This document shows, in pieces, positions 44,257 to 53,494 of a stretch of DNA of 64,000 nt (positions are counted from its first letter, which is position 1; every line of letters begins with the position of its first letter). The notes under the pieces were generated by a model. The model saw only the letters and a program-made list of their open reading frames with translations, did no database searches and had not been told where the DNA came from. The stretch is from positions 5,498,501 through 5,562,500 of the forward strand of contig NZ_CP041360.1 of assembly GCF_006965485.1 (NCBI RefSeq). The letters are read 5' to 3'. Position numbers and translations under genes: made by a program. The stretch comes from Spirosoma sp. KCTC 42546 (lineage in GTDB: Bacteria > Bacteroidota > Bacteroidia > Cytophagales > Spirosomataceae).

Positions 44257-44536
44257 CTCTTCTAATTTAATATTTAGCTCCCAAGTTAATATTAATAGAC
44301 AAAAAAGCCCGGCCTTAATCTGAACCAGGCTTTCTAACTACCTGCTTAACCAATTTTATTCCTGTGCTAATCGGTCTTTTTCTACCTTGGCATTGGCCCG
44401 GCGTACCTTTAAATTGCTGTCCTGCAAATACAGCCGAATAAGTTGCTTCATCAATAGCTTCTTCCGTTTCAACCTAATGGCACTGGTCAGACTGTGAACC
44501 GGGTTATAGGTTTGTGCAGTCAAACCAACTTAGTGA

Positions 44537-45253
44537 ATGCACAACCTACTCTACACCTTGCTGCTCCTGGGCGTCCTGGCCTGTACCGGCCCGCCCCACG
44601 ACCCCATTTCGCCCAATGACCCAACCGATGAGACCCAGCCGGAATCATCGGCACCGGGCTTTGGCACCTCAAAAAGCCGTCCGGAAGGAATACCGTTCGC
44701 GTTTCCAGCGGGTATCTCACTCGTTCAGAAACCCCGCGTCGATGGTGACTGCTGGAGTGAGGCCCGTAAGCAGAAAAAAGTAAAAGGCTCAGGTGGGGCC
44801 GTCGGGTTTTGTCTCACATTCAGTAACGCCAATGACTATCCGGTACGGGTCGAGATACCGCCCGGCCTCATCTGGGTCGCGGAAACGAATGAATCCTTTC
44901 AGGATATTTCACAGAATGGGATCATCGTAAAAACGGTTACGGTGCTGGTGCCGGCCCATGCTATTGAAACTGCCTGGCTCATTGCGTATTGCATCAACGT
45001 TGACCGGAGTGGAAGTCGACCTGGCGATAGCTACGAGATTCAGCCGATTCAGAGTAATCATCCGGGTATCCAGTCGCTGGCTAGTCAACTGGCCAACAAG
45101 AAGATCAACGAGGAGGAATACACGACTGAACCAACCACCGCCGAACGGCAGCAACTAGCCTTTGTACAGGTAGCGGTCAATGATGTAGAAACGTACGGAA
45201 GCGTACAGCCAAGTACGCAGGTGTACCTCAATCAACTGCCCAATGCGAAGTAA
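44537..45253 (+). CDS. Predicted lipoprotein of unknown function
   Basis: 238 residues. A short signal peptide ends in a lipobox LLGVLAC (Cys16), so it is probably a lipid-anchored exported protein. The mature part begins with a Pro/Asp-rich linker, then one beta-rich domain (FCLTFSNANDYPVRVEIPPGLIWVAE, then VKTVTVLVPAHAIETAWLIAYCINVDRSG). No family recognised. Marks the return to ordinary chromosome composition after the accessory zone. Confidence 0.75.
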   Translation: MHNLLYTLLLLGVLACTGPPHDPISPNDPTDETQPESSAPGFGTSKSRPEGIPFAFPAGISLVQKPRVDGDCWSEARKQKKVKGSGGAVGFCLTFSNANDYPVRVEIPPGLIWVAETNESFQDISQNGIIVKTVTVLVPAHAIETAWLIAYCINVDRSGSRPGDSYEIQPIQSNHPGIQSLASQLANKKINEEEYTTEPTTAERQQLAFVQVAVNDVETYGSVQPSTQVYLNQLPNAK

Positions 45254-45298
45254 AGCAACAGAAGTAAATTTTCCCCTGATCTCAAGATAGTTTATTGG

Positions 45299-45736
45299 CT
45301 ACACGGTTTTACTGTTTCGCCAGGCCTGCCAGGCTCCGGTAGACCATAGCGCCCAGATTACCAAAATCGGCTGAAACACCAGCCGAATGGCGCGGGCTCG
45401 ATCGGTCGATAAACCGAATGCGTCGGTATGATTGACGAATTGGGCGATGTTCCCCGGGAAGATTAACACAAAAAAGGCAGCTACTGCCCAGCCAACCTGT
45501 ACCCGTTGCCGAGCCAAAAAAATAAGCGCCAGGCCCAGCGTAATCTCAGCAATGCCGGACAGGATAACCACTAAATCACCATTGAGCGGCACCCATTGGG
45601 GCACTTGGGCTAAAAATTCAGTTCGGGACCAGGTCAGGTGAGCTGTCCCGGCAAAACTTAGCGCCAGGCCCAGTAAAATCCGGCCAATAGTCTGAGCGAT
45701 ATTGGTCTTTTGTACCCCATTCGTTGGAACCATCAT
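45299..45736 (-). CDS. DoxX-like membrane protein
   Basis: 145 residues from ATG 45736 (MMVPTNGVQ); an in-frame ATG at 45790 would add 18 residues but would leave only 11 bp to the divergent gene. Four hydrophobic helices are visible (IGRILLGLALSFAGTAHL, LVVILSGIAEITLGLALIFL, VGWAVAAFFVLIFPG, LVFQPILVIWALWS). The layout and the FAGTAHL text fit the DoxX/DoxD family of small inner-membrane proteins, whose exact role is mostly unknown. Divergent from the channel-like gene at 45802. Confidence 0.75.
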   Translation of the reverse strand: MMVPTNGVQKTNIAQTIGRILLGLALSFAGTAHLTWSRTEFLAQVPQWVPLNGDLVVILSGIAEITLGLALIFLARQRVQVGWAVAAFFVLIFPGNIAQFVNHTDAFGLSTDRARAIRLVFQPILVIWALWSTGAWQAWRNSKTV

Positions 45737-45801
45737 AGACAATTTTAGTCGATTACGTTTACCTTGCAATCTACAGTATCTAGTGCTCATTCACCACCTA
45801 C

Positions 45802-46416
45802 ATGACTATCTGGTATTTAACTGATCTGATTGGAGTCGCCGTATTTGCTATTTCGGGCGCGTTGTCGGCGTTGAGTAAAAAAATGTACCCCGATTTGATC
45901 AGTCTCTTTTTCGTCGGTTTTCTGACCGCAATTGGTGGCGGTACCTTACGGGATATTATCATGGGTGCCTATCCAATTGCCTGGATACGGGATCCTAACT
46001 ACTTGATTGTCATTAGCGCTAGCGTAGTTACAGCGATTTTATGTCGCAGATGGTGGTTAGGAAAACTTCAACGGCCGTTGCTCCTGTTCGATACGCTTGG
46101 CGTTGGTATTTATACAATTTTAGGTATGCAGAAAGCCCTCTCGGCCAATGTCAACGAATGGGCAGCCATGCTACTGGGGGTCATTTCAGCCCTGTTTGGC
46201 GGAGTTATACGGGATGTTTTAGTCAATGACCTCCCGGTTATTTTTAGCCGACAGCTTCATGTTACGCCTTGTCTGGCCGGAGCCGGTCTGTATTTACTGG
46301 GCCGATCCGTTCATATGGAACCTAACCTGAATTTTCTGATATCGGCAGGGCTTATCACCGTGTTTCGGCTGATGGCTATCCGTAAAGGATGGGCCTTACC
46401 CCGTATCGATAGCTGA
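45802..46416 (+). CDS. TRIC-like (UPF0126) membrane channel protein
   Basis: 204 residues, seven hydrophobic helices in two similar halves. Each half carries a glycine-rich motif: FVGFLTAIGGGTLRDIIMG and GVISALFGGVIRDVLVN. This is the signature of the UPF0126/YadS family, the bacterial trimeric intracellular cation channels. In the inner membrane it would pass K+ or Na+. Complete and of standard length. Confidence 0.92.
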   Translation: MTIWYLTDLIGVAVFAISGALSALSKKMYPDLISLFFVGFLTAIGGGTLRDIIMGAYPIAWIRDPNYLIVISASVVTAILCRRWWLGKLQRPLLLFDTLGVGIYTILGMQKALSANVNEWAAMLLGVISALFGGVIRDVLVNDLPVIFSRQLHVTPCLAGAGLYLLGRSVHMEPNLNFLISAGLITVFRLMAIRKGWALPRIDS

Positions 46417-46495
46417 CGGGTCTCTATATCTTAGCCAATTATTAGATTTCATTCTATTTTGCGCGATTGCTTATACTTTACTAAAACGGCTTCGG

Positions 46496-46960
46496 TTATT
46501 GAATGAAATAGCCCAGGTTATGCTTGATTTCCTTTAACACGAAGGTGCTGTTCAGTACGCCAATGTTTTCAATTTGAGACAGTTTATACTTAACAAAGTC
46601 GTGGTATTCGTTCAGGCTGCTGACGTGAATCTTCAGCAGAAAATCGACCTGACCCGCCATGTGATAGCACTCCTGCACTTCTTCCAGTTTCTGCACCTCT
46701 TCTTCAAACTTGTCGATAAACGCTTTGTCATGGTAGCGCATCGATACCTGACAAAACGCAGTAATTGGCTGGCCTAACAGGTTTTTATCCAGCACAGCCA
46801 CGTATTGCTTAATAAATCCCAGGGTTTCTAGCCGCCTGATCCGCTCGTACACCGGCGATAATGTCAGCCCGAGTTGAGCGGCCAATTCTTTCGTGGTCAG
46901 CTTGGCATCCTGCTGTAAGAGTCGCAGAAGTTGTTTATCCACATCATCTATCCCTTCCAT
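46496..46960 (-). CDS. Lrp/AsnC-family transcription regulator
   Basis: 154 residues. N-terminal HTH (DVDKQLLRLLQQDAKLTTKELAAQLGLTLSPVYERIRRLE) and C-terminal RAM effector domain (CYHMAGQVDFLLKIHVSSLNEYHDFV). Such regulators respond to amino acids. It is divergent from the tdh-kbl pair for threonine use, so it probably controls those genes and itself through sites in the 213-bp gap. Confidence 0.95.
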   Translation of the reverse strand: MEGIDDVDKQLLRLLQQDAKLTTKELAAQLGLTLSPVYERIRRLETLGFIKQYVAVLDKNLLGQPITAFCQVSMRYHDKAFIDKFEEEVQKLEEVQECYHMAGQVDFLLKIHVSSLNEYHDFVKYKLSQIENIGVLNSTFVLKEIKHNLGYFIQ

Positions 46961-46994
46961 ACCGAAAATTTTTCTACAGAGTGGTTTATTCTCG

Positions 46995-47011
46995 ATTCAC
47001 CTCAAGTGAAT
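46995..47011. promoter_or_regulatory. Inverted repeat, probable Lrp-type operator
   Basis: ATTCAC-N5-GTGAAT, 34 bp from the regulator start and upstream of the tdh promoter. Perfect 6-bp arms. Binding by the adjacent Lrp-like regulator is inferred. Confidence 0.5.
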
Positions 47012-47086
47012 TTATTGGCAAATAAGTCATATTCCCATAAAATTCACGGATTTTACATCACTATATTCATTTATTATCTAGTAAAT

Positions 47087-47094
47087 TAACTTTG
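47087..47094 (+). promoter_or_regulatory. Bacteroidota -7 element before tdh
   Basis: TAACTTTG fits TAnnTTTG. No good -33 TTTG was found at the usual distance, which would fit an activator-dependent promoter. Confidence 0.45.
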
Positions 47095-47173
47095 TACCAT
47101 AATTACATAGCTGTTTTTCAATAACGATTTACTAACTCGTTTCGTCCTTACTCAACTTTCTTACCCCTTCGTT

Positions 47174-48136
47174 ATGCAGCGAGAAACCGTTTTAATTATT
47201 GGAGCCAATGGGCAAATCGGCACGGCCCTGCTTCCTCAATTACAGGCGCAGTTCGGTAGCACAAACGTCATTGCGGCCGATCTTCGAAAGCCATTAACTG
47301 AACCAGGCATCTTTGAAGTACTGGACGCCACCAAACCGGAAGCTCTGACCGACGTAGTACGCAAATACCGGGTTACGCAGATATACCACCTGGCGGCTAT
47401 TCTGTCGGCAAAAGGAGAGAGTGATCCGTTATGGGCCTGGAATCTGAACATGCAGACCTTGCTCAATGTGCTGGAAGTATCCCGGCTGCACAACATTAAA
47501 AAGGTGTTTGTGCCCAGTTCGATTGCCGCGTTTGGGGAGCATGCGCCTAAGTACGAAACCCCGCAAACCTCTCTGCTCGATCCCGCTACGGTATATGGTA
47601 TTAGTAAGGTTGCTGCCGAAAACTGGTCGCTATATTACCACAAACGGTACGGGCTGGATATACGCTCCTTACGGTATCCGGGTGTTATCAGTTACCAGTC
47701 GATGCCCGGTGGAGGAACCACTGATTATGCCGTAGCCATCTTCCACGCGGCCCTCCAGGGGAAACCATTTGACTGTTTTCTGTCGGAAGACACGCTCCTG
47801 CCTATGATTTATATGGACGATGCCCTGCGGGCAACACTTGAACTGATGGAAGCGCCCGAATCTCAGATCAGCGTTCGAACCTCCTATAATCTGGCGGGTA
47901 TGAGCTTTACCCCGGCCGAATTGACAGCTGCCATCCAAGCCTATTTCCCTGCTTTCGAAACGCAGTATAAACCGGATTTTCGACAGGCGATTGCCGACTC
48001 ATGGCCCAAATCCATTGACGATTCGGTAGCGCGGCAGGATTGGGGTTGGAAACCAGCCTTCGATTTACCCAAAATGACTACCGAAATGATTACTAACCTG
48101 ACTGTGGTGTATCCGCCATTGGTCTCAGCCCCCTAA
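47174..48136 (+). CDS. L-threonine 3-dehydrogenase, short-chain (SDR) type
   Basis: 320 residues. The NAD-binding [14 protein letters not shown] lies at the N-terminus. The extended-SDR catalytic pair is Y141 and K145 in VYGISK, with the Ser in VPSSIAAFG upstream. This SDR type of threonine dehydrogenase, known from Flavobacterium/Cupriavidus and animals, oxidises threonine to 2-amino-3-oxobutyrate. The gene stands 5 bp before kbl, the next enzyme of the route, which supports this function over other epimerase-like roles. Confidence 0.92.
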   Translation: MQRETVLIIGANGQIGTALLPQLQAQFGSTNVIAADLRKPLTEPGIFEVLDATKPEALTDVVRKYRVTQIYHLAAILSAKGESDPLWAWNLNMQTLLNVLEVSRLHNIKKVFVPSSIAAFGEHAPKYETPQTSLLDPATVYGISKVAAENWSLYYHKRYGLDIRSLRYPGVISYQSMPGGGTTDYAVAIFHAALQGKPFDCFLSEDTLLPMIYMDDALRATLELMEAPESQISVRTSYNLAGMSFTPAELTAAIQAYFPAFETQYKPDFRQAIADSWPKSIDDSVARQDWGWKPAFDLPKMTTEMITNLTVVYPPLVSAP

Positions 48137-48141
48137 GCATC

Positions 48142-49350
48142 ATGTACGGAACTATCAAAGAACAACTTCAGCAGGAACTGAACAGCATTAAAGAAGCTGG
48201 CCTCTATAAGTCCGAACGGATCATCGTTTCGCCCCAGTCCTCCGTCATTGCCATTCATGGTGGACGTGAAGTACTTAATTTTTGTGCTAATAATTACCTG
48301 GGTTTATCCTCCCATCCAGACGTGGTTGCGGCTGCGCACGACACGCTGGATAGTCACGGGTTTGGCCTATCGTCGGTACGATTTATCTGTGGTACTCAGG
48401 ATATTCATAAGGAGCTGGAACGTCGGACTGCCGAGTTCGTTGGGGCCGAAGACTGCATCCTCTACGCAGCCGCCTTCGACGCTAACGGTGGGGTGTTTGA
48501 ACCCCTGCTGGGCGAAGAAGACGCCATCATTTCGGATGAATTAAATCATGCTTCGATAATTGATGGGATTCGCTTGTGTAAGGCAAAACGCTTCCGCTAT
48601 AAACACAATGACATGGCGGATCTGGAAACTCAATTACAGGCAGCGGCATCGGCCCGGCGTATTTTAGTTGTTACAGATGGGGTTTTCTCAATGGATGGCA
48701 CCATTGCCCAACTGGACAAAATCTGCGATCTGGCCGATCAATACGGGGCTATGATCATGGTTGACGAATGCCATGCCAGTGGCTTTATGGGAAAAACGGG
48801 CCGGGGAACGCCTGAATACCGGAACGTCCTGGGCCGCATTGATATCATAACCGGCACCTACGGAAAAGCCCTTGGCGGTGCGTCGGGTGGCTTTACGGCA
48901 GCTCGAAAAGAAATTGTGGAATTACTCCGGCAGCGGTCTCGTCCGTACCTGTTTTCCAACACTTTAGCTCCTTCTATCGTTGGCGCGTCCCTGAAAGTAC
49001 TGGATATTCTGGAAGGGTCAACCGCGTTGCGCGATAAACTGGAGGCCAATACCCGTTATTTCCGCGAGGCCATGACAGCTGCCGGATTCGACATTTTGCC
49101 GGGCGAGCATCCCATTGTTCCGATTATGCTTTATGATGCTCCCTTAGCACAGGAGTTTGCTGCCCGACTGTTACAGGAAGGCATCTATGTAATTGGGTTC
49201 TTTTATCCCGTTGTTCCAAACGGGAAAGCCCGTATTCGGGTGCAGATTTCGGCGGGTCATGAACTGGAACATCTGCAACAGGCCGTAGCTGCCTTCACGA
49301 AAGTTGGTCAGGAACTTGGCGTGCTAAAGATTCGTGAAACTGTCGGTTAA
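48142..49350 (+). CDS. kbl: Glycine C-acetyltransferase (2-amino-3-ketobutyrate CoA ligase)
   Basis: 402 residues, close to E. coli Kbl. It uses PLP, bound to K242 in [13 protein letters not shown]. Also visible are [30 protein letters not shown] and [16 protein letters not shown]. It splits 2-amino-3-oxobutyrate with CoA into glycine and acetyl-CoA. It forms an operon with the dehydrogenase before it (5 bp gap) and is closed by a strong terminator. Confidence 0.96.
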   Translation: MYGTIKEQLQQELNSIKEAGLYKSERIIVSPQSSVIAIHGGREVLNFCANNYLGLSSHPDVVAAAHDTLDSHGFGLSSVRFICGTQDIHKELERRTAEFVGAEDCILYAAAFDANGGVFEPLLGEEDAIISDELNHASIIDGIRLCKAKRFRYKHNDMADLETQLQAAASARRILVVTDGVFSMDGTIAQLDKICDLADQYGAMIMVDECHASGFMGKTGRGTPEYRNVLGRIDIITGTYGKALGGASGGFTAARKEIVELLRQRSRPYLFSNTLAPSIVGASLKVLDILEGSTALRDKLEANTRYFREAMTAAGFDILPGEHPIVPIMLYDAPLAQEFAARLLQEGIYVIGFFYPVVPNGKARIRVQISAGHELEHLQQAVAAFTKVGQELGVLKIRETVG

Positions 49351-49367
49351 CGATCTGTTTCGAACGT

Positions 49368-49413
49368 GCCAAAAAACGGCTCTTTCTTAACCTGGAACGA
49401 GCCGTTTTTTGGC
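49368..49413 (+). terminator. Intrinsic terminator of tdh-kbl
   Basis: GCCAAAAAACGGCTC (49368-49382) pairs exactly with GAGCCGTTTTTTGGC (49399-49413) across a 16-nt loop. The T-run lies inside the stem, so it could work from either side. Confidence 0.85.
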
Positions 49414-49613
49414 GCCTACATCGGTCTGCTTACCAATTCCAATTAAGATTGGCGAGTAGTGGTAAGTAATAAATTTACCGGTGACAAAACGATTAGCAGT
49501 ACTCTGTTTTAATTGACTTTCCGACTACAACTTTTGCCGTTTTGGCTACAGTTCAGTTCCGCATACGGGTGAATTTTGCAGCAGAAAAAAAATGCGTTAA
49601 ACAGTCACTGGTT

Positions 49614-50354
49614 ATGGAAAATGGAATTGACGGTAAAGTTGTAGCCATCACAGGGGCTAGTAGCGGAATAGGGGAAGCCATTGCCCTCCTGCTCGCTAAC
49701 CGAGGGGCCAAAGTCGTTCTGGGCGCGCGCCGGTCAGATCGGCTGGCGGAGCTTGAAGCCCGCATCAGATCGGCGGGTGGCGACGCTGTTCATGTGCTCA
49801 CAGACGTTAAACGAAGGGGTGACTTAGTACGCCTTGTCGACGTAGCCTGTGAACGTTACGGCAAACTTGATGTTATGATCAACAATGCAGGCATGAGTCA
49901 GCTCTCCCGTATCGACGAACTGGATGTTGAGGGATGGGAGGAAATGATCGATGTGAATCTTAAAGGTGTATTATACGGGATTGCCGCTGCCATTCCTGCT
50001 TTTCAGAAACAAGGTTCAGGCCATATCATCAACATTATTTCGACCTCAGGTATAAAGATTGTACCTATGCAAGGCGTATATGCTGGTACCAAAAATGCGG
50101 TTCGCACCATAAGCGAAGCCATGCGTCAAGAGTCGGGCGGACGGTGGCGGGTAACGGGTATATCGCCGGGGTTTGTACAGACTGAATTCGCCAATACGAT
50201 AAAAGATCTCTCCATGAAGGCCGCTGTCCTTGACAAGATGGGATCGATTGCTATTTCACCCGATGCCATTGCCAGGGCCGTTGCCTTCGCCATTGAGCAA
50301 CCCGCCGATGTTGAGCTGGGTGATATGGTTATTCGGCCAGCCATACAGGATTGA
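49614..50354 (+). CDS. SDR-family oxidoreductase
   Basis: 246 residues from ATG 49614 (MENGIDGKVVAITGAS); the TTG at 49542 would add 24 residues with no match to the family. Classical SDR: TGASSGIGEA cofactor loop, NNAG in VMINNAGMSQ, and the catalytic set Ser in IISTSG with YAGTKNA (Tyr and Lys). An NADP-dependent oxidoreductase; substrate unknown. Followed by a palindromic repeat and an AraC-type regulator on the same strand. Confidence 0.92.
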   Translation: MENGIDGKVVAITGASSGIGEAIALLLANRGAKVVLGARRSDRLAELEARIRSAGGDAVHVLTDVKRRGDLVRLVDVACERYGKLDVMINNAGMSQLSRIDELDVEGWEEMIDVNLKGVLYGIAAAIPAFQKQGSGHIINIISTSGIKIVPMQGVYAGTKNAVRTISEAMRQESGGRWRVTGISPGFVQTEFANTIKDLSMKAAVLDKMGSIAISPDAIARAVAFAIEQPADVELGDMVIRPAIQD

Positions 50355-50367
50355 ATTTTTAAGCCTG

Positions 50368-50486
50368 TTTACCCCTAAATCCCCTGAAGGGCAGAGCTTT
50401 AAGTTCTATCGTCTTTACCCCCCTCCCCCTAAAGGGGCAGTACTCCGAAGTGAATTTTCTCCCCCTTCAGGGGGCTGGGGGTAAAC
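50368..50486. repeat. G/C-rich palindromic repeat, copy 1
   Basis: Outer arms GTTTACCCC (50368) and GGGGTAAAC (50478), next CCCCTGAAGGG with CCCTTCAGGGG. The inner part (AAGTTCTATCGTCTTTACC, GTACTCCGAAGTG) matches the copies at 51530 and 62077. Probably a non-autonomous mobile element or REP-like unit between two genes. Confidence 0.7.
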
Positions 50487-50501
50487 AAGTTGTCAAAAAA
50501 A

Positions 50502-51419
50502 ATGAAAGCAGAGAATCAAAAACCGTATGTATTTGCCAGCATTTCTGAGCTGATGAAGCGGTTGGAACAACCTAAACCGGTGCATCCGCTCATTGCGTTA
50601 GTCAACTACGATACGACTAGGGTGAGTCTTGCCGATGCAGGTGCATCGTTTAGTATTAATTTCTACAAAATCTCCTTCAAGCATACGTTCAAAGGACAGG
50701 TAAAATATGGCCAGGGGTACTATGACTTTGAAGAAGGCGGATTAGCGTTTTTAGCACCCAATCAGGTAGTTACCATGTCTGGTGACGAAAGCAGCTATGA
50801 TGGGTATTCTCTTTATTTTCATCCCGACTTTATCCGGCATTATCCACTTGGCAAAACAATCAGTAAGTACGGTTTTTTTTCGTACGCCGTTTCCGAAGCG
50901 CTGTTTTTATCCGACAGGGAAAAACAGATTATAGCGGCTCTCTTTGCCACAATCGCCACTGAGTTAGATACCAATATTGATAGCTTTAGTCAGGATGTGC
51001 TGGTCACGCAAATTGAACTCTTGCTAACCTACAGCAACCGCTTTTACAATCGGCAATTTCTCACCCGTAAGGCTGTTTACAACGATATGATCGCTAAACT
51101 GGATGGATATCTGGCATCGCGGCTCGGTACCCAACAATCCTTGTTAGCTGGCTTACCCTCGGTTAAGGAACTAGCAGACTATCTTGCCGTTTCGCCCCGG
51201 TTTCTAACCGATATGCTGAAGTCGCTTACCGGCCAAAGTACGCAGCAATACATCCATAATTGGCTGATTGAGCAGGCAAAAGATAGGCTAAGCACCAGTC
51301 GGCTAACGGTTGCCGAAATTGCCTATGAGCTAGGCTTTGAACATCCGCAGTCGTTCAATAAACTATTTAAGCAAAAGACGAACGTGTCGCCGGTAGAATT
51401 TCGGCTATCGTTTCACTAA
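50502..51419 (+). CDS. AraC-family transcription regulator
   Basis: 305 residues from ATG 50502; a TTG four codons upstream is less likely. The N-terminal cupin-like sensor region (FYKISFKHTFKGQVKYGQGYYDFEEGGLAFLAPNQV) is followed by a C-terminal double HTH (SVKELADYLAVSPRFLTDMLKSLTG and LTVAEIAYELGFEHPQSFNKLFKQKTNVSPVEFR). Typical of Bacteroidota AraC regulators. It may control the SDR gene just upstream; the ligand is unknown. Confidence 0.92.
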   Translation: MKAENQKPYVFASISELMKRLEQPKPVHPLIALVNYDTTRVSLADAGASFSINFYKISFKHTFKGQVKYGQGYYDFEEGGLAFLAPNQVVTMSGDESSYDGYSLYFHPDFIRHYPLGKTISKYGFFSYAVSEALFLSDREKQIIAALFATIATELDTNIDSFSQDVLVTQIELLLTYSNRFYNRQFLTRKAVYNDMIAKLDGYLASRLGTQQSLLAGLPSVKELADYLAVSPRFLTDMLKSLTGQSTQQYIHNWLIEQAKDRLSTSRLTVAEIAYELGFEHPQSFNKLFKQKTNVSPVEFRLSFH

Positions 51420-51575
51420 CTTTCATTGTATTTACCATAGAGGCACAGCGAACACAGCATTGTACTAAATCAATGCGAATAATGGGTTATTTTCATTGAT
51501 TATCAAGTTGTTAAGTACCACAGGTACGGTAGGGTTATTAAGTTCTATCGTCTTTACCCCCCACCCCCTTCAGGG

Positions 51576-52722
51576 CAGGGCTGTTAAGTTCTAATAAGTT
51601 TAGTGAGTTCGTTGACATTACTGCCAAATTTTATTTGCCCCTCGGTAATCGAGTCGTGGCCCGCCTGGCGATGCAAATTCAACGCAATCGTACCCAGAAC
51701 CGCTACATTGACTGCACCACGCTTGTGGCGGATACGGTTCGTATCTTCCCCACATACTACATCCTTGACCCAGTGAAGCTTTCTCAATGCCCCAGTGACC
51801 CCGAATACCCTGAGCAAAAGCAGCCGCATCTAGGCCTAAATCGCTCATAAAATAGGCATCCGCCTGGCTCAGTTGACCCTTCACCAACCGGTGGCGGTGC
51901 ACATGCACAAAGTGGCTTAAGCCCAGCCAGGGTTGAGTTAGTGTCGTGGGCAGGGCGGCATACACCGCCACTTGCCAGCTACTTTGTCGGCCATGGGCTT
52001 GTTGATGCGTGGCAAATTGGCTTAGAGCAGGCTGGGTGGCTACCGTCTGCTGGATATGAGCCAACAGCTTGCGTTGATTCGCTTTGACCTGGGCTACATA
52101 GTGGTTCTGGTTTTTGACGATCACCTCAAGTGTTTTTTTGGGTGTGAATCGCATCCAAGCGCACCAGCAGGCCTTTGTCTTGAAAATGGCTTAACAACTC
52201 TCGCACACGTACCCGCTCATCGCCAGTGGCGTTAGCATAGGTAGCCAACCGATGGACCAGTCCCGTTTGATGGCTCCACAAACTGACCATCAGTTGGAAA
52301 TCCTGCCCCGCATCCTGCATGTGGGTAAGCGTAGAAGCTAAGGCTTTGCCATCGCCACTCAGCCAATCGCCTGCTGAAAGCGAACCCAGGGCGTCAGCCC
52401 AGGTGTTGAAGCAGTCGATCAAGGTCTGCTCGTCTAGCTTGGTGAGCACGGTGCGAAAGGTAACATAGGAGGGTATCCCATGCTTAAGGTCGAGTTGCTG
52501 GCTGAGCACCTCTTGGTGGCTCTGGCAAAAGCGGGCCACGGGTCGGTAGCCATGGTGGCCACACAGATTAGCCAGGACAACTAGGGCCAGGAGTTGTTCC
52601 AATTGGATGCGCCGTCCTTCGGCTCGCCGAGGATCGGCCAGGCCAGCAAAGGCTTCATACAGAGTCATATCCAAATAAAATTTGGCACTAATGTAAAGAA
52701 ATTAAAGAACTTAACAGCCCTG
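51576..52722 (-). mobile_element. ISAs1-family insertion sequence
   Basis: 1147 bp. The ends carry inverted CAGGGCTGTTAAGTTCT. Further in, TGCCAAATTTTATTTG (51622-51637) and its complement (52672-52687) repeat exactly. A 10-bp target duplication CCCTTCAGGG borders it at 51566-51575 and 52723-52732. Confidence 0.85.
51584..52674 (-). pseudogene. ISAs1-family transposase, broken by two frameshifts
   Basis: The protein would start at 52674 (MDMTLYEAFAGLADPRRAEGRR) with DDE residues such as Asp in LSGDGKALAST. The first frame ends after AIHTQKNT. The homologous text continues in another frame (KKTLEVIVKNQNHYVAQVKANQ) across a run of seven T at 52133-52139. A second shift occurs near 51776-51786, after GHWGIEK, with the true continuation LHWVKDVVCGEDTNRIRHKRG in a third frame. 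Two independent shifts make it unlikely that a working enzyme is produced. One could be a homopolymer sequencing error, but the second does not lie in a homopolymer. Confidence 0.85.
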
Positions 52723-52851
52723 CCCTTCAGGGGGAGTACTCCGAAGTGGATTTTCTCCCCCTTTAGGGGGTGGGGGGTAAAAATAAGCCGATAAAAGAGG
52801 CTGATTAAGTAAAGAAAATTCAGAACTTAACAACCCTGCCACAGGTACGGT

Positions 52852-52906
52852 ATGTTTGTAGCCAAAGATTGTCGTGGACTCCACGACAATCTTTGGCTAC
52901 AAACAT
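52852..52906. repeat. 55-bp perfect palindrome
   Basis: 27-base arms (52852-52878 and 52880-52906) around one C, without a single mismatch. No T-run on either side. It starts exactly inside the direct repeat bordering the preceding element. Confidence 0.9.
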
Positions 52907-52981
52907 CAAACCGCTATGCGGCCATTATTCACGTTAAATAGACCATTCAACTACGTAATTACCTGGTGCCAATGGTTGGGT

Positions 52982-53494
52982 TTAAGCTGTTTTCGGAGAG
53001 TGGGTGCTTAAATACAGATCAAGGTTTTCCAATCCGGCGGTAAAGCCCTCTTTAAAGCCCATGTCAAGAATTTTCTCCAGGTCAGTGAGCGTGTCGTACG
53101 TGATGGCAATATTGACCTGTGTAGAATCTCCTTTCTCCGTAAAGGTATTCTCCCACAAAGATCGGGGCCAATCGGGATTAAGGGTCCCGTTTTCATCACA
53201 AAATCCGTCGAGCGCCGAAAAGCTTTTTGAGGATTCAATCTGTTTAAAGTCGGCTTTTGACCAATGCTCTTCCCCTTCCGGGCCAACCATTGAATAGAGC
53301 CATGAGCCACCCGGCCTGAAATCCATTGATTTTGTTCGGGCCTGCCAGGGTTTGGGAGCCCACCATTGGTCGAGGATTTCAGGTTGGGTCCAGGCTGCCC
53401 ACACCATTGGGAGTGGAGCACTAAATTCGCGGTCTACCTTGATCTGCTTGCTGTCCTTGTCAACCACAAAGTTCATCAGAATTGCCTTGTTCAT
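52982..53494 (-). CDS. SRPBCC (AHSA1-like) domain protein, copy 1
   Basis: 170 residues. The START-like/AHSA1 fold is shown by VDREFSAPLPMVWAAWTQPEILDQWWAPKPWQ and GGSWLYSMVGPEGEEHWSKADF and the C-terminal helix FKEGFTAGLENLDLYLS. Such proteins bind small hydrophobic ligands; function unknown. Its start overlaps the ArsR-type gene stop by 4 bp (same strand). The same pair occurs again at 58914-59723. Confidence 0.9.
   Translation of the reverse strand: MNKAILMNFVVDKDSKQIKVDREFSAPLPMVWAAWTQPEILDQWWAPKPWQARTKSMDFRPGGSWLYSMVGPEGEEHWSKADFKQIESSKSFSALDGFCDENGTLNPDWPRSLWENTFTEKGDSTQVNIAITYDTLTDLEKILDMGFKEGFTAGLENLDLYLSTHSPKTA

Larger units (their letters stand above)
51530..52838. repeat. Palindromic repeat, copy 2, interrupted by an ISAs1-family element
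   Basis: The left part (51530-51575) and right part (52733-52838) together give a unit of about 150 bp like the copy at 62077. Outer ends: GGGTTATTAAGTTCT on the left and the complement of GGGTTGTTAAGTTCT on the right. The 14-bp direct repeat CCACAGGTACGGTA borders it (51518-51531 and 52839-52852), which looks like a target duplication of 12-14 bp. Confidence 0.75.

Noticed and set aside
9047..44300. One single island from tRNA-Asp to 44 kb
   Set aside because: The exact att core at 30904 closes the first element. No third core was seen near 44 kb, so the CHAT zone is treated as separate, though an older composite island remains possible.
44356..44451. Minus-strand frame of 31 codons (MKQLIRLYLQDSN)
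   Set aside because: Too short, with no clear start signal or known relatives. It could be a gene remnant, but cannot be supported.
52126..52154. Programmed frameshift in the ISAs1-family transposase at the seven-T run
   Set aside because: A second shift near 51780 without a homopolymer shows that the gene is decayed, so mutation is the simpler explanation.
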